Source: Juglans regia
Lineage: Eukaryota; Streptophyta; Magnoliopsida; Fagales; Juglandaceae
Assembly (NCBI RefSeq): GCF_001411555.2
Contig: NC_049902.1
Location: forward strand, 18,203,205 to 18,267,204
DNA: 64,000 nt
Direction: 5' to 3'
Of the stretch, positions 23,796 through 35,537 are shown one piece after another. Position 1 is the stretch's first letter. Every line of letters begins with the position of its first letter. Under the pieces are notes generated by a model. The model worked only from the letters and a program-made list of their open reading frames with translations. It made no database searches and was not told where the DNA came from. The position numbers were made by a program, and so were the translations under genes.

Positions 23796-24890
23796 TTATT
23801 CCCTCCCCTCTTGCTCTCCTTTTCCAAACCCTTCCCCTCCTCTCCCCCTCACCACCATCCCCTCATCATTTCCTTTTGTTTCTTTCACCATCAGTATCTC
23901 CCCCTTGGTTCCCTCATGGTTATTCAAGTTATCACTAACTATTGGGGTATACATAGCAGCCACTTGGTTACACAACTCTCCCTCCTTTGTACCTTCCTCA
24001 AGTCCCATGTTATGACTCCCCTCTCTATCCTTTCCTGACCCCCTTTCCTCCTCACTCTAAATTTTTTCAATCCCAGCTCTTTGGGTTCCCCCACTCTCCT
24101 CATTGTTTTCAGGTATGACACTCTCCTCTTCCTCCACCTCCACCTCTCTTCTTACCTCCTCTATTCGTCCCCTTCCCATCATTTTTGCTCTTAACCAAGG
24201 TCCAAATTGGCCTGGCCCCCATTTTTCATCTAAGCACCCCTCTATCCCGTGCACTATACAACCACATTTCAGACATATCCTAGGTAATTTCTCATATTGG
24301 AAAGGGATCCACATTTTCTTCCCTAGTAGATCAATAGTTCTCCCTTTTCCTAACCTCTTCCTAATATCCAACACTACCTTCACCCTCAGACACGTCCCCC
24401 ATGCTACCTCACCCTCATGAACTTCCACCTCTGTTACTCTCCCCATGGACGCCCCTAGCTTCTCCCCCATTCTACGGTTCATACAGTCCAAAGGGAGATT
24501 GAACATTTGAATCCAAAACCCCTGTTTAAAGACATCCATCGAGTGGATTTGAGATTTCCCCTCGTACGGGATTAAGGCAAACAGATGGTTGTCAAACAAC
24601 CATGGACAACCCTTCAACACTTTCGCTCTATCTCTACGATTCTCAAAAGTGATCACAAAATAATTATTGCCTAACTCTCGAAAAAACAGAGTTATACATA
24701 CCTTCCATATCTTCTCCATGGTGCTCCTAATGACCTCCTTTCCTATTTTGCATTCTACAAAAATCTTCCCCAGCAGGCTCCTTTCTCCCAAATCCTTCAC
24801 TTCCTCATTATCATTAGGGGGAATCTCAATAGGCTCGCATTCCTCTTCAGCTAGTTTCAACCTCTCCCAAATGTCCTCCAGTCCTTCCAT
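23796..24890 (-). pseudogene. LINE ORF1 (DUF4283 and CCHC zinc finger)
   Basis: Met at 24890 opens a 277-codon reading: an acidic start, then a DUF4283-like domain (LGNNYFVITFENRRDRAKVL, then GCPWLFDNHLFALIPY, with FWIQMFNLPLDCM). A zf-CCHC_4-like finger follows near residues 205-220 (YEKLPRICLKCGCIVHGIEG then C). A stop at about 24057 interrupts it, and the same frame continues to 23796 with a Glu/Gly-rich tail. Family role: an RNA-binding nucleoprotein partner of ORF2. One stop aside, this is one of the better-preserved readings in the window. Confidence 0.88.
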
Positions 24891-25048
24891 ACTCGACCCT
24901 CTGTATACCTCAGTAAACAGATACTATCACAGTCTCCCCACCAGAGCGAAGAGGACCTGACCCAACACCACCTAGACCATTCGCCCTCTAATCGCTTCTA
25001 GGAGACAATGAGAGAGAAAACGGTTAGAGGAGAATATTATTAAGTAGA

Positions 25049-25737
25049 TCTAAAATATTTCTGGTTTGAGATTGAGTTACGAGGCAATTGAGATATTGTA
25101 AAATATTTCTAAAAATTTGACCGGTGGGTAAGAATTATAATCATCAGTTATAGACGAATGTAAAACAAGGAAAGAAATGCAGAGAGAGGCAGATGAATTC
25201 ACCTTGAAACTATAGGAGTGTGGTGTATACGATTATCAGCACGGAAACAGAAAGAGCGTGAGGCAGAGAGATGCTCTGAGCTACATTACAGAGTCCAACA
25301 CAAAAGAGTTATGTTGGAGCCAGGAGAAATAAGGAGCAATTTGTTATCGTTTCAATTCATATGCCGGGAATGTTGGTTAGATCTTGAATTTGGTGCTTAT
25401 AACATTAGCATTGATAACATTAGCATTGGATTATATAAATGTAAATATAGAATTTATATAATATGACATGATTTTATATTTAGCTATTCCACTCAAAATT
25501 AATTTCTACGTTGGATTATCTATCTATTAGTTAAAATAATAATAAAATATTATTAATTTAATATTTTTATTATTTTTGTACCTAATTTATTTTTATCATA
25601 TTTTGCAATTCTACAGATCATATCTTAATTAATAATTAAATTATTTCATCCACTTGTACCAATTCAAGCAAAATATACTAGCTTCATTTAATTCTAGGCC
25701 ACTGACCTATATCAACTCCACACTTGTAATAATACCT
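25049..25737. other. Unit A flank right of the LINE
   Basis: Begins with the right-hand LINE duplication (25049-25067). A plus-strand reading 25218-25466 (starts MWCIRLSARKQKEREAERCS) recurs in unit B at 34219-34443 with a different C terminus, because the copies diverge around 25372. I recognise no family and would not call it a gene. Confidence 0.4.
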
Positions 25738-25915
25738 AATGAGCTCTCAAATCTCACAAATGGAGTTCTCTCTCTTTTCTCTTTGTTTTGGCCTTAGCTC
25801 TCACTCCTCTCTTCTTTTCAAATGTTTGAAGTTCGCTCGAGCAGGGTTGAGCCACAATCAAGTCAAATTTCTAGAATGACGTTTTTCAACAGGAAATCAA
25901 CTTACCATTCCAACA
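25738..25915 (-). repeat. Copia-2 3' LTR fragment, unit A copy
   Basis: Matches part of the Copia-2 5' LTR (53660-53958). It ends at its inner edge with CCATTCCAACA, the complement of a TGTTGGAATGG LTR start. It carries one copy of a segment of about 37 bp (GCTCGAGCAGGGTTGAGCCA...) that is duplicated in the unit B copy. Confidence 0.75.
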
Positions 25916-26425
25916 AATCTTCACCTTGGCTTTCGTCCAACTTCAACAGAATGAATTCCTCCAACAAATTTTTAGGGGACTCATTCGAAATGACCTTCAA
26001 AATACCAAAGTATTCATTTCACAACCTCACGATGAATTTTATCTGTATTAGCCATACTGCTAACAAAACTCATTGCTTATGAAATGTCATGATGAATACA
26101 AAACCATTTCAAATATAATATTGCCTAAAGCATTGGAATATGGAACATGGGACATCAAATGCTCCTCCTTGTCATTATGCAGATAAAGAGATACCAAAGG
26201 TTGAAAGTGTGTGGTGAGTGGTGTACTCATTGGTTTGGGATTTGTCATTCCAAATCTCTCAAGCACCTTCTCAAAGTACTTATGGGATAAGTACAACTTT
26301 CTAACTTTTCTATCTTTGTGGATATACATTCCCAAAATTCTTCTTAAAAAAACTCAAATCTTTCATCTTGAACTCATGACTGAACTAATTCTTCAACTTG
26401 CTAATGTGTGAAATGCTTTTGGCAG
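25916..26425 (-). pseudogene. Copia-2 RT/RNase H remnant, unit A copy
   Basis: 26087-26335 reads GMYIHKDRKVRKLYLSHKYF, then EKVLERFGMTNPKPMSTPL and HVPYSNALGNIIFEMV, the copia RT C-terminal end. The following segment down to 25916 retains only short RNase H traces. It is cut at 26425 by the A-specific deletion. The unit B equivalent is 34936-35532. Confidence 0.8.
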
Positions 26426-26444
26426 CCTTTTAAGATAGCTATTC
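26426..26444. other. Templated filler at deletion junction, unit A
   Basis: CCTTTTAAGATAGCTATTC here is an exact copy of 26491-26509, about 65 bp to the right. It sits where unit A lacks the sequence corresponding to unit B 35449-36500. Confidence 0.75.
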
Positions 26445-27012
26445 TTCATAAGTTAGAATCTACAAATCCGTATTAGAGACAAAGTTGTAACCTTTTAAGA
26501 TAGCTATTCCACCCATCCAAAATCGTATCAATTAGATATGTGAGTAGAAAGTTATGATTGAAACACTCAAGTATGTCTAGGCTGTCTCCTAGCGCATTTC
26601 GAACATGGACTTCTTGTGGATTGCTTCCGTGATTTCTTTCTTTTTTTTTTCTTTTTTTTTTTTATCAAAATTACTCTCAAACCCTTTGCTATTTTTTGCC
26701 CATGATGTCGTTTAGATTAGTCTTTTAAGTTGGTTGTTTAGACTGATCACTCAATCTAACTACCTGGAGCCTTATCGCCAAGTGTTCTCGCCTAAATCAC
26801 CTCGGCTCTCTTTAGATCTCGTCGCCTTTTGTCGCTCGGGATCCATAGTCTCTTATTTTTTACCAAAGTTATCTCATTTCACACTAGATCTTCTCATTTC
26901 TTCAAATCCAAAAAAATAAAGAAAAATATATAAAAGTAAATAAAATCAATAAAATTGAAGGCAAACTAACACTTTCCATAAATAAAAGAGTAAGAAAAAT
27001 CACACTTATCAA
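26445..27012 (-). repeat. Gypsy-2 3' LTR, truncated unit A copy
   Basis: Aligns with unit B 36501-37914 without the hAT insertion, and with the 5' LTR at about 46020-46564. The outer end was lost in the A-specific deletion. The intact sequence TATTAGAGACAAAG near 26471 is the unoccupied hAT-2 target. Confidence 0.88.
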
Positions 27013-28822
27013 ATACCTCCAAACTTAAACTTTGCTCTCATTCGAGTAAAGAAAAAGAGAAAAACAATTAAAACAAGCATTGGTTTGATTTATAAAATTT
27101 ATTGCCTCAAAGATTTCCTAAAGTCTATAATTCAAAGGAATCATTCAAGATCAATCAAGTCCAAAAGTTAATTTAAAACTCAATTCCACTGCATCATCCA
27201 TCCTCACATTCATAAATGCCTATCATTCTCACTTCATCATTAGCTCATCGGATAGTTTTATGCAAACAAGTAAATAAATAATAGATCTCTAAAAACTCCA
27301 TAGGCTTACTTTTCAAATCACTCTCCATTAATGTTGAACATAAACTATCACCAGGGATCAATAGGTATTTATTAAGCTTGTAATGTAAAGCTAGAATGAG
27401 GGCTACAAAGAAAATGTAGGATTCAAACAAAGTAAGAGAACTTAAATTTGAACACCAGCAGAACAAATAGAGCATTCTCACTTTTAACACAAATATCTCT
27501 TCTCAATCATTGTGAATCTCTCAACATATCTATCTTTATTGTACTTTCAAGTATTTCTCTCTTTATCCCTTTATTCGGCAGGTTTGAATTTTTTTTTTTT
27601 TGAAATAAATCATACCTTTTCGCCTGCCTTTGTGGATGACTCTCGTCGGCCTTTTCTTGTCGGCCACATAGTAGACGAGTTGACTTTTCACATTCCCAAA
27701 CTTATGATTTTGATAATATGACTATAATTAACTTTACTTGCAGAACTTCTATCTCTCTTGCCTTTCATGCATTTGTGAGTCTGTGACTTTGTATAAACTT
27801 AATTCTCTTGAAATATAAAGAAATCAGTGTTTAAGCTCAAATAGGGTACGGAGTATGAGGTTTACAAGAAAGAAAAAATATAAGGCCAAAATATAATTCA
27901 ATAAAACTCAAAGGGGTCACCAGGGATAAAGATAATAAATAGGTAAACTTGAAAGGTTCAATCGGTCTAAATAATGCCTTAATCATTTCCTAGTAATATT
28001 CTGTCTAGAATTTCGCCTCGAGTGTAATCAAACAAGTTCTAGAGTAAGTTGAGACCATACAAATTCAAAAAATTAACATAAAATCTCTATAGGTATGCAA
28101 AACGATTAATGATCATTATAAGAATTCATTGAACATAGAAAATGTTAAATTAAGCAAGATCAAGTAAAGAATTAACAACTAGACTTAAACAATGGGAATT
28201 CTTCCCAAAAATTATAATCTATTTCAATCATTTTTTTTTATTCATCAAACCTTATTGTTTTTTTTTTTGAAATAGATAAAATAATTTGCTTGTCTCCAAA
28301 CTTAAAATATCATATTGTCCTCAATGGGAAAGAGGAAGAAAAATTAAATAAGAGAATGAGAGAACGTAAAAGATGCTCTTCTGATTTTTTTTTTCCTTTT
28401 CTTCCAATTGAATATTTTCCTTTAAGGTGCACTCGTGTACTCCTTGGAGATCTACCCGGCCTCTTCGTTCCTGCAAGATGAAAGTAAAAAAATAAGATTA
28501 AGCAAAAATAAAACTTAAAAAAAAAACTTGGGTTGCCTCCCGAAAGCGCTTTATTTAAAGTCTATAGCTAGACATTATCCTCTCATCAGCTATCACTGGC
28601 GAGATTGATAGAGCACTTTTCTGAGTTAAAGTCTCCATCCACATAGGGTTTTAATCTCTATCCATCTACTTTAAATATCCTTTTTGTCTTGTAATGGACT
28701 TCATCCACCTCATAGGGAAAGACACAGGTCACCACAAATGGTCCCGACCACCGAGAGCGCAGCTTTCCCGAGAAGAGTCGAAATCTTGAGTTAAATAATA
28801 AAACTTTCTGCCTGACTTCGAA
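27013..28822 (-). other. Gypsy-2 region between PPT and integrase, unit A copy
   Basis: Begins with a purine tract on the minus strand (AAGTTTGGAGGTATT) next to the LTR. The rest is AT-rich and lacks a convincing frame. In Athila elements an env-like ORF may occupy this place, but I see no recognisable one. The unit B equivalent is 37915-39708. Confidence 0.55.
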
Positions 28823-29717
28823 TTAACTTATCAGAAGATGCTTATCATGCCATCTTTTAGTTTTATCTTTGTAGATCCGAGCATTCTCATAAGCATCATT
28901 GCAGAACTCATCCATCTCGTTGATTCGCAATATTTTCTTTTCACCAACTGCTTGTAAATCAAAGTTCAGTGTCTTTATATGCCAATAGGCTTTATGTTGT
29001 AGCTCCACAGGTAGATTACATGCTTTTCCATAAACGAGCCGATAAGGCGACGTCCCGATTGGTGTTTTGAATACTGTTCGATAGGCCCATAGCGCATCAT
29101 CTAACCTTCTCACACAATCTATTTGAGAGATACTCACGGTCTTCTCTAGTATGCACTTCAACTCCCTATTAAACACTTCAAATTGGTCGCTCGTTTGAGG
29201 ATGGTATGGTGTCGCCACGTGATAGGTAACTCCATACTTAGTCTGTAGCGCTTCAAATTTGCAATTGCAAAAATGTCTCCTGCCATCACTAATTATGGCC
29301 CTCGGAGTGCCTAATTGGGAAAAGATGTTGTTCCGCAGGAAACTCACTATGACCCTCGCATCATTGGTCGGCTAGGTGACTGCTTCCACACATTTGGAGA
29401 CATAATCTACAATCACCAAAATAAATTTAATAGAATATGAGGATGGAAAAGGGCCCATGAACTCTATACCCCAAACATCATATAATTCAATCACTAAAAT
29501 ATTGTTTAAAGACATCTCATGTTTCCTAGAAATGTTGAAAACCATTTGACAATGATCACATAAATTAACAAAATTAAAAGTGTCTTTAAAAATAGTTGGC
29601 CAATAAAAGCCGCATTATAAAACTTTCATTGCCTTTTTTGCTCCACCAAAGTGGCCGCCCACTCCCACTGAGTGGTAGTGTCTGAATATGCTCTTCATCT
29701 CTTCCTCGAGCACACAT
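28823..29717 (-). pseudogene. Gypsy-2 integrase, unit A partial copy
   Basis: 28823-29347 keeps one frame through [26 protein letters not shown] and on into [20 protein letters not shown], a stretch frameshifted in unit B. Upstream sequence to 29717 reads the zinc-binding half with stops. It ends abruptly at the duplication junction, so protease and RT are absent from this copy. Confidence 0.88.
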
Positions 29718-29738
29718 TTTTTTTGTTTGTTTGTTTTT
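29718..29738. other. Tandem duplication junction
   Basis: Gypsy-2 integrase sequence ending AGCACACAT passes through a poly-T/TTTG run into Gypsy-1 leader sequence (GCAACTCTAATAAAAG). The poly-T run is present at the parental Gypsy-1 site, so junction homology is limited to a few T's. Confidence 0.85.
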
Positions 29739-29898
29739 GCAACTCTAATAAAAGTATAAGGAAATCCTAGAAAACAATGAGAAATTCAGCAGCCCTAGGA
29801 TGAGGGAAATTTTTACACTTATTATTTTTTTTTATAAGTAATGCAAGAATTAAAAGATAGAATCAGACCTGATTGGAAATCGAGTTCTGAATACCAAA

Positions 29899-30681
29899 TG
29901 ATATGAACCTGTGGGAATGGAATCCCTTGAACCCACAATCAATTTAAAAACTCAACCAATAGAGTCAAAAATCAAGTCAAGGGATGAAGAATCTAGACCC
30001 GTTGAGAACTCATTTCAAGAACCTACATTATATTAAAATTTAGACTCGTTAAATAACCTGTCTCAAGAATCTAAATTATAAGGAGGAACGCTACAAAAGT
30101 TGTGATTTACTTTTGATAAGTTCAAAAGTTCAATCAAGAACAAGATGAGTAAACTCAACTCACAATAAAAATTCAATATTGTCTAAAGAGAACTTGCGTT
30201 GGACAGCTACAAGGTATTTAAATATCTAAACCCCAATTAACCTTAGGCCAAAACAATGTCTCTTTTACCCAAAATGTCACTGGATGAATAGTGTCACAGC
30301 TATAGTAACTCTTGAAACCCTAGTTTAACAAAATAAAACATATGTGAGCTAAGTATCCTCATGCCTGATTATTCTAGACTAATTCCTATAACTAATAAAA
30401 TAAATCCTTTAAGTGATTTAAACAAATTGAAAACCTTCAATAAGAATAGGCCCAAACAATAACTCTAAGTCATGTCTTCCACAGTTTGTATTAAGTGGGT
30501 CAAAACTGGTTCTTCTTCTTTCAAGCCCATCTTAAGTGTTGGGCTCTTGCTAGCTTCATCCCAAGTGGATTGCACCAATCCTTGCATTGCTTCCTTGATT
30601 TTCTTGACTCTTGATCTTGTAATTGACTCATCTGGAACTTATAAATGATCTTAAAGACTAGATCCACCTTGATTCCCATCA
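29899..30681 (-). repeat. Gypsy-1 5' LTR, unit B copy with leader fragment
   Basis: The 783-bp LTR carries a PBS-like TGGTATTCAGA motif on its left and the flank GTATC on its right, as at 16069. About 160 bp of leader (29739-29898) precedes it. No gag or pol follows, so this is a duplicated fragment and not an independent insertion. Confidence 0.9.
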
Positions 30682-33600
30682 GTATCCCAGCAAAATTTAG
30701 GAAGAGTAGTAAGATAAAGGTGGAGATTGACAGATTATAGTTTGGACCAACTTCAATAGACACCAGAATTTGTGACGGTGTTGGGACCCGTGCACTTGTC
30801 TTCATTTAGTCACAACGATCAGATCTAGAGGATCTTATGTTGGTGAATCTGCTAGTCTGATGCGTGCGCCGTGAAAAGCTTCCTAAAGAGGAGGCGCGTG
30901 AGGCCCGCACATGGTTGTGGGCGGTGCGTTTGCGTCAAGAGTGAATATTATCCTAAAACTGTTGCTTTTCTCTAGGTATTTTAGCCTGAGAGACTTCTTG
31001 TACTGTGCATGTCTCTCAGGTATTGTCAAAAAACTGCATAGACAAAATAAGTAATGAAGTGGAAATAATTTTATAGATAAAATAGGTTGACGAGAGAAGA
31101 GGAGAGAGATTCTCTCTGCCAAAAAAATCAGGCTTGGACTTTAGAGAGAGAGAGAGAGAGAGAGATTAGGGTCTTTTTATATGTGCCTTAAATTTTAGTA
31201 CCTTGGTTCCTAACTCAAGGCATCTTGTGCGTCCCACACCCATTTCCTCACCGGTTCGTCATGTCGAGAGTTGTAATCAACCCAAATCGAGTTGATTTTG
31301 TACGTTATCGATTCGAGTTTATTCAAATAATTGAGTTGAGTTTGAGGTGATTAAATTTAGAATAATTCTATTTAACGTTACAACACATCACACATTTTAT
31401 TTATTTTAATTTTTTTTTATAACAAGTATATAGTGTATGATAATAAGTAGAATAATTCAATTAATTTAATATGAATAAAATAAAATAAAAAATAATTTTA
31501 AAAAATGTAAAGTGTGTGCATAGTGTTGGATGATGAGTAATATCTCTATTAAATTTAAGTTCAAGCCAAGTTTGTTTTTATATAGGGAAGCCTGGGTTCC
31601 TCCTCTTTAAAAAATCGATTATTTAAAAATAAGTAAATATGAGATTTTTTTAATAATTTTTTGAATAGTGATAAGGTTATTACTTTTTTACTATCCATTT
31701 AATACTTATATATAGTGTATTTGAAGTTTTTTATTTTTTATTTTATTTTTTTATCATTTTATTTTAAGTATTTTCTTAACATTCTTAATTATTAAGAAAA
31801 AATTAAAAAATATATAATTTTACTAATAGTCACTTCCTTAACTATTAAGTAAAATAAAAAATTAAAAAAAAAATTCAAATACAAAAAAAGTATTAAATTG
31901 ATAGTAAGAGAGCCCTTTTATTATCCTTTCGAATAACATCTTGTATTTTTTTATTCTTGGACTATAGCCAAAAGAACTTGCATCTTCCTTAATGATTTTT
32001 GGAAAATGATTTACACATATCTTTCACAACACTTTATATAATTATATTTTAAATAAAGAGTATTTTAGTAAAATATCTTTTAAAAATAACATCATTTTAT
32101 AAAAATACTCTCATCCTATAATATTATTGTGAAATATGTTATGAAAATATATTATGTGAATATTATTACGAGTAGTGCTACTCACTGCTCATTCATACTG
32201 CTAGTTGCTTATGCAACTTTTTTATTTTATTTTTTTATTTACATTTTTTATATATTTAAAATTTTTAAAAAATAAAAAAAATATAATAATACACTTAAAA
32301 ATCATTTTTTAGTAATTAAATATATATATTTTTTCTCACCAGTAAAGTAAAGCTGTCAAATTTAGTGGGCGTAGAAGCTTTTTCTTATCATTACTCATAT
32401 TTTTTTACCCTCTGGGCATCTTTTGGGTTCCACTGATGGTACAGAATGCACGTGGTACCAATTGAACATTTATGATTAATAATTATGAATTTGGCTACCA
32501 ACAATAGTCCTTTATACACGTTGTATTGATTGATGATAGTGATAGAAAAAGAATATAAAAACAAAAATAAATTTATAATAGTAGAAATTAATTAAATAAA
32601 AATTAAGAAACATAAAATCACAAAAACAAAGTTTAGTATTTTCAAAACACAACAAATGCTATTTCAATTGTTATTATTTTATTTTTGTTTTCTGTCTATT
32701 ATTAATTTTTTCAGTTTTTTTACTCTTTATCGAAACGTGGTATGCTGATTGTGTATTTTTTAGAACTTTAAATGATTATTGTACATAATGATACCGTCTA
32801 CTCTCTATGGATGTGAGGCGGTGATTAACTGTCGTATCAGCATTTTTTGTTAGATTGATAAAGTTTTGTACGATAGGTTTCTACCTCTTATTATTTATTT
32901 ATTATTTTTTATATTTAATTTAATAATTAAAAAAATAACTATTAATAAAATTATGTATCTATTTTTAAAATTATTTTTATTAATAATTAAAGATGTTAAA
33001 AAAATACTTAAAAAAATGATAAAAAAATAAAAATTTTAAATACACTAAAAATAATAAATGGATAATAAGATAGTAGAAACCATATCACTACCCTGTCTGA
33101 AGATGGAATTTGGTACGTTTAAAAGGTTTGAATACTATTGCAATTTTCTTTCAAATAATTTTTTTTTTTTTTACGAGACTATTGCCCTGATAGTTTAGAA
33201 AGATTATCCTGTTTGGTTATAGAAATTATCTCATCTTATATTTTTATTACAAATTTTTTAAATTTTTATATAAAATATAATAAATAATTTAATTTTTTAA
33301 AATTTCAAAAAAATAATAATATTAAAAAAATAATATTCTAACAATATTTTATTCAATTTTCAATTTTTATCTAAAACTATCTCATCTCATCTCACTATCC
33401 AAACCAGCCATAAGCGTTAATTTGACAACACAACTGTTTTCAATTATTCTAAAATAATTTAAGATATTTTCTTTTCAAATATTACTAAAAAATAAAACAT
33501 TTTTATTTTTAAATTTTAACTTTTTTATTTAATTATTACAATTTTTTCAAACTCCGAAACAAAATATAAAAAATAATACTAATTTTTAAATTCTAAAATA

Positions 33601-34049
33601 AAAATAATATTAAAAAATCACATTTTAATAAATTTTTAACTTTATAATATTTTTATTCAATTTTTTTTTCTAAAATTAAATAAAATATTTTAATTCAAAC
33701 TATTTCACTATTATTAACAGATATATTGAGACATTTTAAGAATCAAAATCGACCCTTTTGGTGTTTAATATTGGGTGTCTAAAATTTGGTTTTTAGCATT
33801 CAGTGTAAATAGTTGTCTAGTTGAGTATTCATTCAGTCCACTCGAAACAATTGTAGTTAAAATATTCTAAAATAAGAAATATTAAGTTATAAAAAGATCT
33901 TATAAAAATAAATTTATAAATTAATATAGTTTGATGTGATACATTAGATTGTAAAACTATTTTAATTATAAAATAGATATAACGTATCATATAAAATTAT
34001 ATTAATTTATTAGTTTATACTTATGAAATGTTTTTTGTGATTGTAATAC
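30682..34049. other. Unit B unique flank with no recognised gene
   Basis: Counterpart of 16069-19445: an (AG)n run at 31143-31166, a MITE-like block at 33209-33407 and a second AT-rich block to about 33755. Small indels in poly-A/T runs distinguish the copies. No coding feature is recognised. Confidence 0.6.
33209..33407. mobile_element. MITE-like element, unit B copy
   Basis: Duplicate of 18628-18826 with the same imperfect terminal repeats. Confidence 0.55.
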
Positions 34050-34068
34050 TCTAAAATATTTCTGGTTT
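34050..34068. other. Empty target site of LINE-1
   Basis: A single uninterrupted TCTAAAATATTTCTGGTTT between sequences that flank the LINE in unit A. This is the pre-insertion state. Confidence 0.95.
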
Positions 34069-34720
34069 GAGATTGAGTTACGAGGCAATTGAGATATTGT
34101 AAAATATTTCTAAAAATTTGAGCGATGGATAAGAATTATAATCATCAGTTATAGACGAATGTAAAACAAGGAAAGAAATGCGGAGAGAGGCAGATGAATT
34201 CACCTTGACACTATAGGAGTGTGGTGTATACGATTATCAGCACGGAAACAGAAAGAGCGTGAGGCAAAGAGATGTTCTGAGCTACATTACAGAGTCCAAC
34301 ACAAAAGAGTTATGTTGGAGTCGGGAGAAATAAGGAGTAATTTGTTATCGTTTCAATTCATCTGCCGGGAATTTGTTCTAAGCTACATTACGATTATAGC
34401 ATTAGCTTTGGATTATACAAATACAAATATAAAATTTATATAATATGACATGATTCTACATTTAACTATTCCACTCAAAGCTAATTTTTACATTGAATTA
34501 TCCATCTATTAGTTAAAATAATAATAAAATATTATTAATTTAATATTTTTTATTTTTTTTTACCTAATTTATTTTTATCATATTTTATAATTCTACAGAT
34601 CATATCTTAATTAATAATCAAATTATAATTAAATTATTTCATCTAATTGTACCAATTCAAGCAAAATATACTAGCTTCATTTAATTCCAAGCCACTGACC
34701 CACACTTGTAATAATACCTA
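34069..34720. other. Unit B flank between LINE site and Copia-2
   Basis: Counterpart of 25068-25737. Contains the unassigned short reading at 34219-34443. No recognised gene. Confidence 0.45.
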
Positions 34721-34935
34721 ATGAGCTCTCAAATCTCACAAATGAAGTTCTCTCTCTTTTCTCTCTATTTTGGCCTTAGCTCTCACGCCTCTCTTCTTTT
34801 CAAATGTTTGAAGTTTGCTCGAGCAGGGTCAAGCCACAGTCAAGTCAAATCTCGCTTGAGCCAGGGTCGAGCCACAGTTGAGTCAAATTTCTGGAATGAC
34901 GTTTTTCAACAAGAAATCAAATTACCATTCCAACA
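34721..34935 (-). repeat. Copia-2 3' LTR fragment, unit B copy
   Basis: Aligns with the 5' LTR from the GAGCTCTCAAATCTCAC block to the inner end CCATTCCAACA. The outer part of the LTR is missing. A segment of about 37 bp around GCTCGAGCAGGGTCAAGCC is tandemly doubled relative to unit A. Confidence 0.75.
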
Positions 34936-35532
34936 AATCTTTACCTTGGCTTTTGTCAAGCTTCAACAAAATGAAATCCTCCATCAAATTTTTAGGGGAC
35001 TCATTCGAAATGACCTTCAAAATACCAAAGTAACCATTTCACAGCCTCACGATGAATTTTATCCGTATTAGCCATACTGCTAACAAAACTCATTGCTTAT
35101 GAAATGTCATGATGAATAAAAAACCATTTCAAATATAATATTGCCTAAAGCACTGGAATACGGAACATGGGACGTCAAATGCTCCTCCCTGTCATTTTGC
35201 AGATAAAGAGATACTAAAGGTTGAAAGTGTGTGGTGAGTAGTGTACTCACTGGTTTGGGATTTGTCATTCCAAATCTCTCAAGCACATTCTCAAAGTACT
35301 TATGGGATAAGTACAACTTTATAGCTTTTCTATCTTTGTGGATATACATTCCCAAAATCCTTCTTAAAAGAACTGAAAATTTTCATCTTGAACTCATGAC
35401 TGAACTAATTCTTCAACTTGCTAATGTGCGACATGCTTTTGGTAGCAATGAGTGTGTCCTCAACATAAAGCAACAAATCAATGAAAGAACCATCGGGACA
35501 CAACTATCATAGTTGCTTATTGAATAACGATG
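34936..35532 (-). pseudogene. Copia-2 RT/RNase H remnant, unit B copy
   Basis: From the Gypsy-2 boundary leftward: NYDSCV, then DGSFIDLLLYVEDTLIATKS, where the active-site box is YVED in place of YVDD. Next come GMYIHKDRKAIKLYLSHKYF and EKVLERF motifs (as EN-VLERFGMTNPKPVST). EAVKWLLWYFEG starts the RNase H, which is then internally deleted. Confidence 0.82.
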
Positions 35533-35537
35533 ATCAA

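Larger units (their letters stand above)
19465..25048 (-). mobile_element. LINE-1, full-length L1-type non-LTR retrotransposon
   Basis: 5,584 bp on the minus strand. A short T run at the left end is the poly(A) tail, and about 160 bp of 5' leader precedes ORF1. Exact 19-bp duplications flank it, and unit B preserves the uninterrupted target. ORF1 (RNA-binding) and ORF2 (endonuclease, RT, zinc finger, RNase H) are both present but contain stops. Its presence only in unit A places the insertion after the tandem duplication, or else requires an exact loss from B, which LINEs do not normally undergo. Confidence 0.97.
15110..29717. repeat. Tandem duplication, unit A
   Basis: Contains in order: part of the Gypsy-1 leader, its 5' LTR, a 3.4-kb unique flank, the Copia-2 3' LTR/RT remnant and the 3' half of Gypsy-2. 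The same order recurs in unit B (29735-40604). Unit A additionally has the LINE at 19465-25048 and lacks about 1 kb at 26426-26445. By-eye identity in samples is about 90-97%. The end of A (AGCACACAT, 29710-29718) meets a poly-T run and then the start of B. Confidence 0.92.

Noticed and set aside
25218..25466. Conserved small reading frame present in both duplication units
   Set aside because: The units are recent duplicates, so similarity is expected without selection. No motif is recognised, and the C termini differ.
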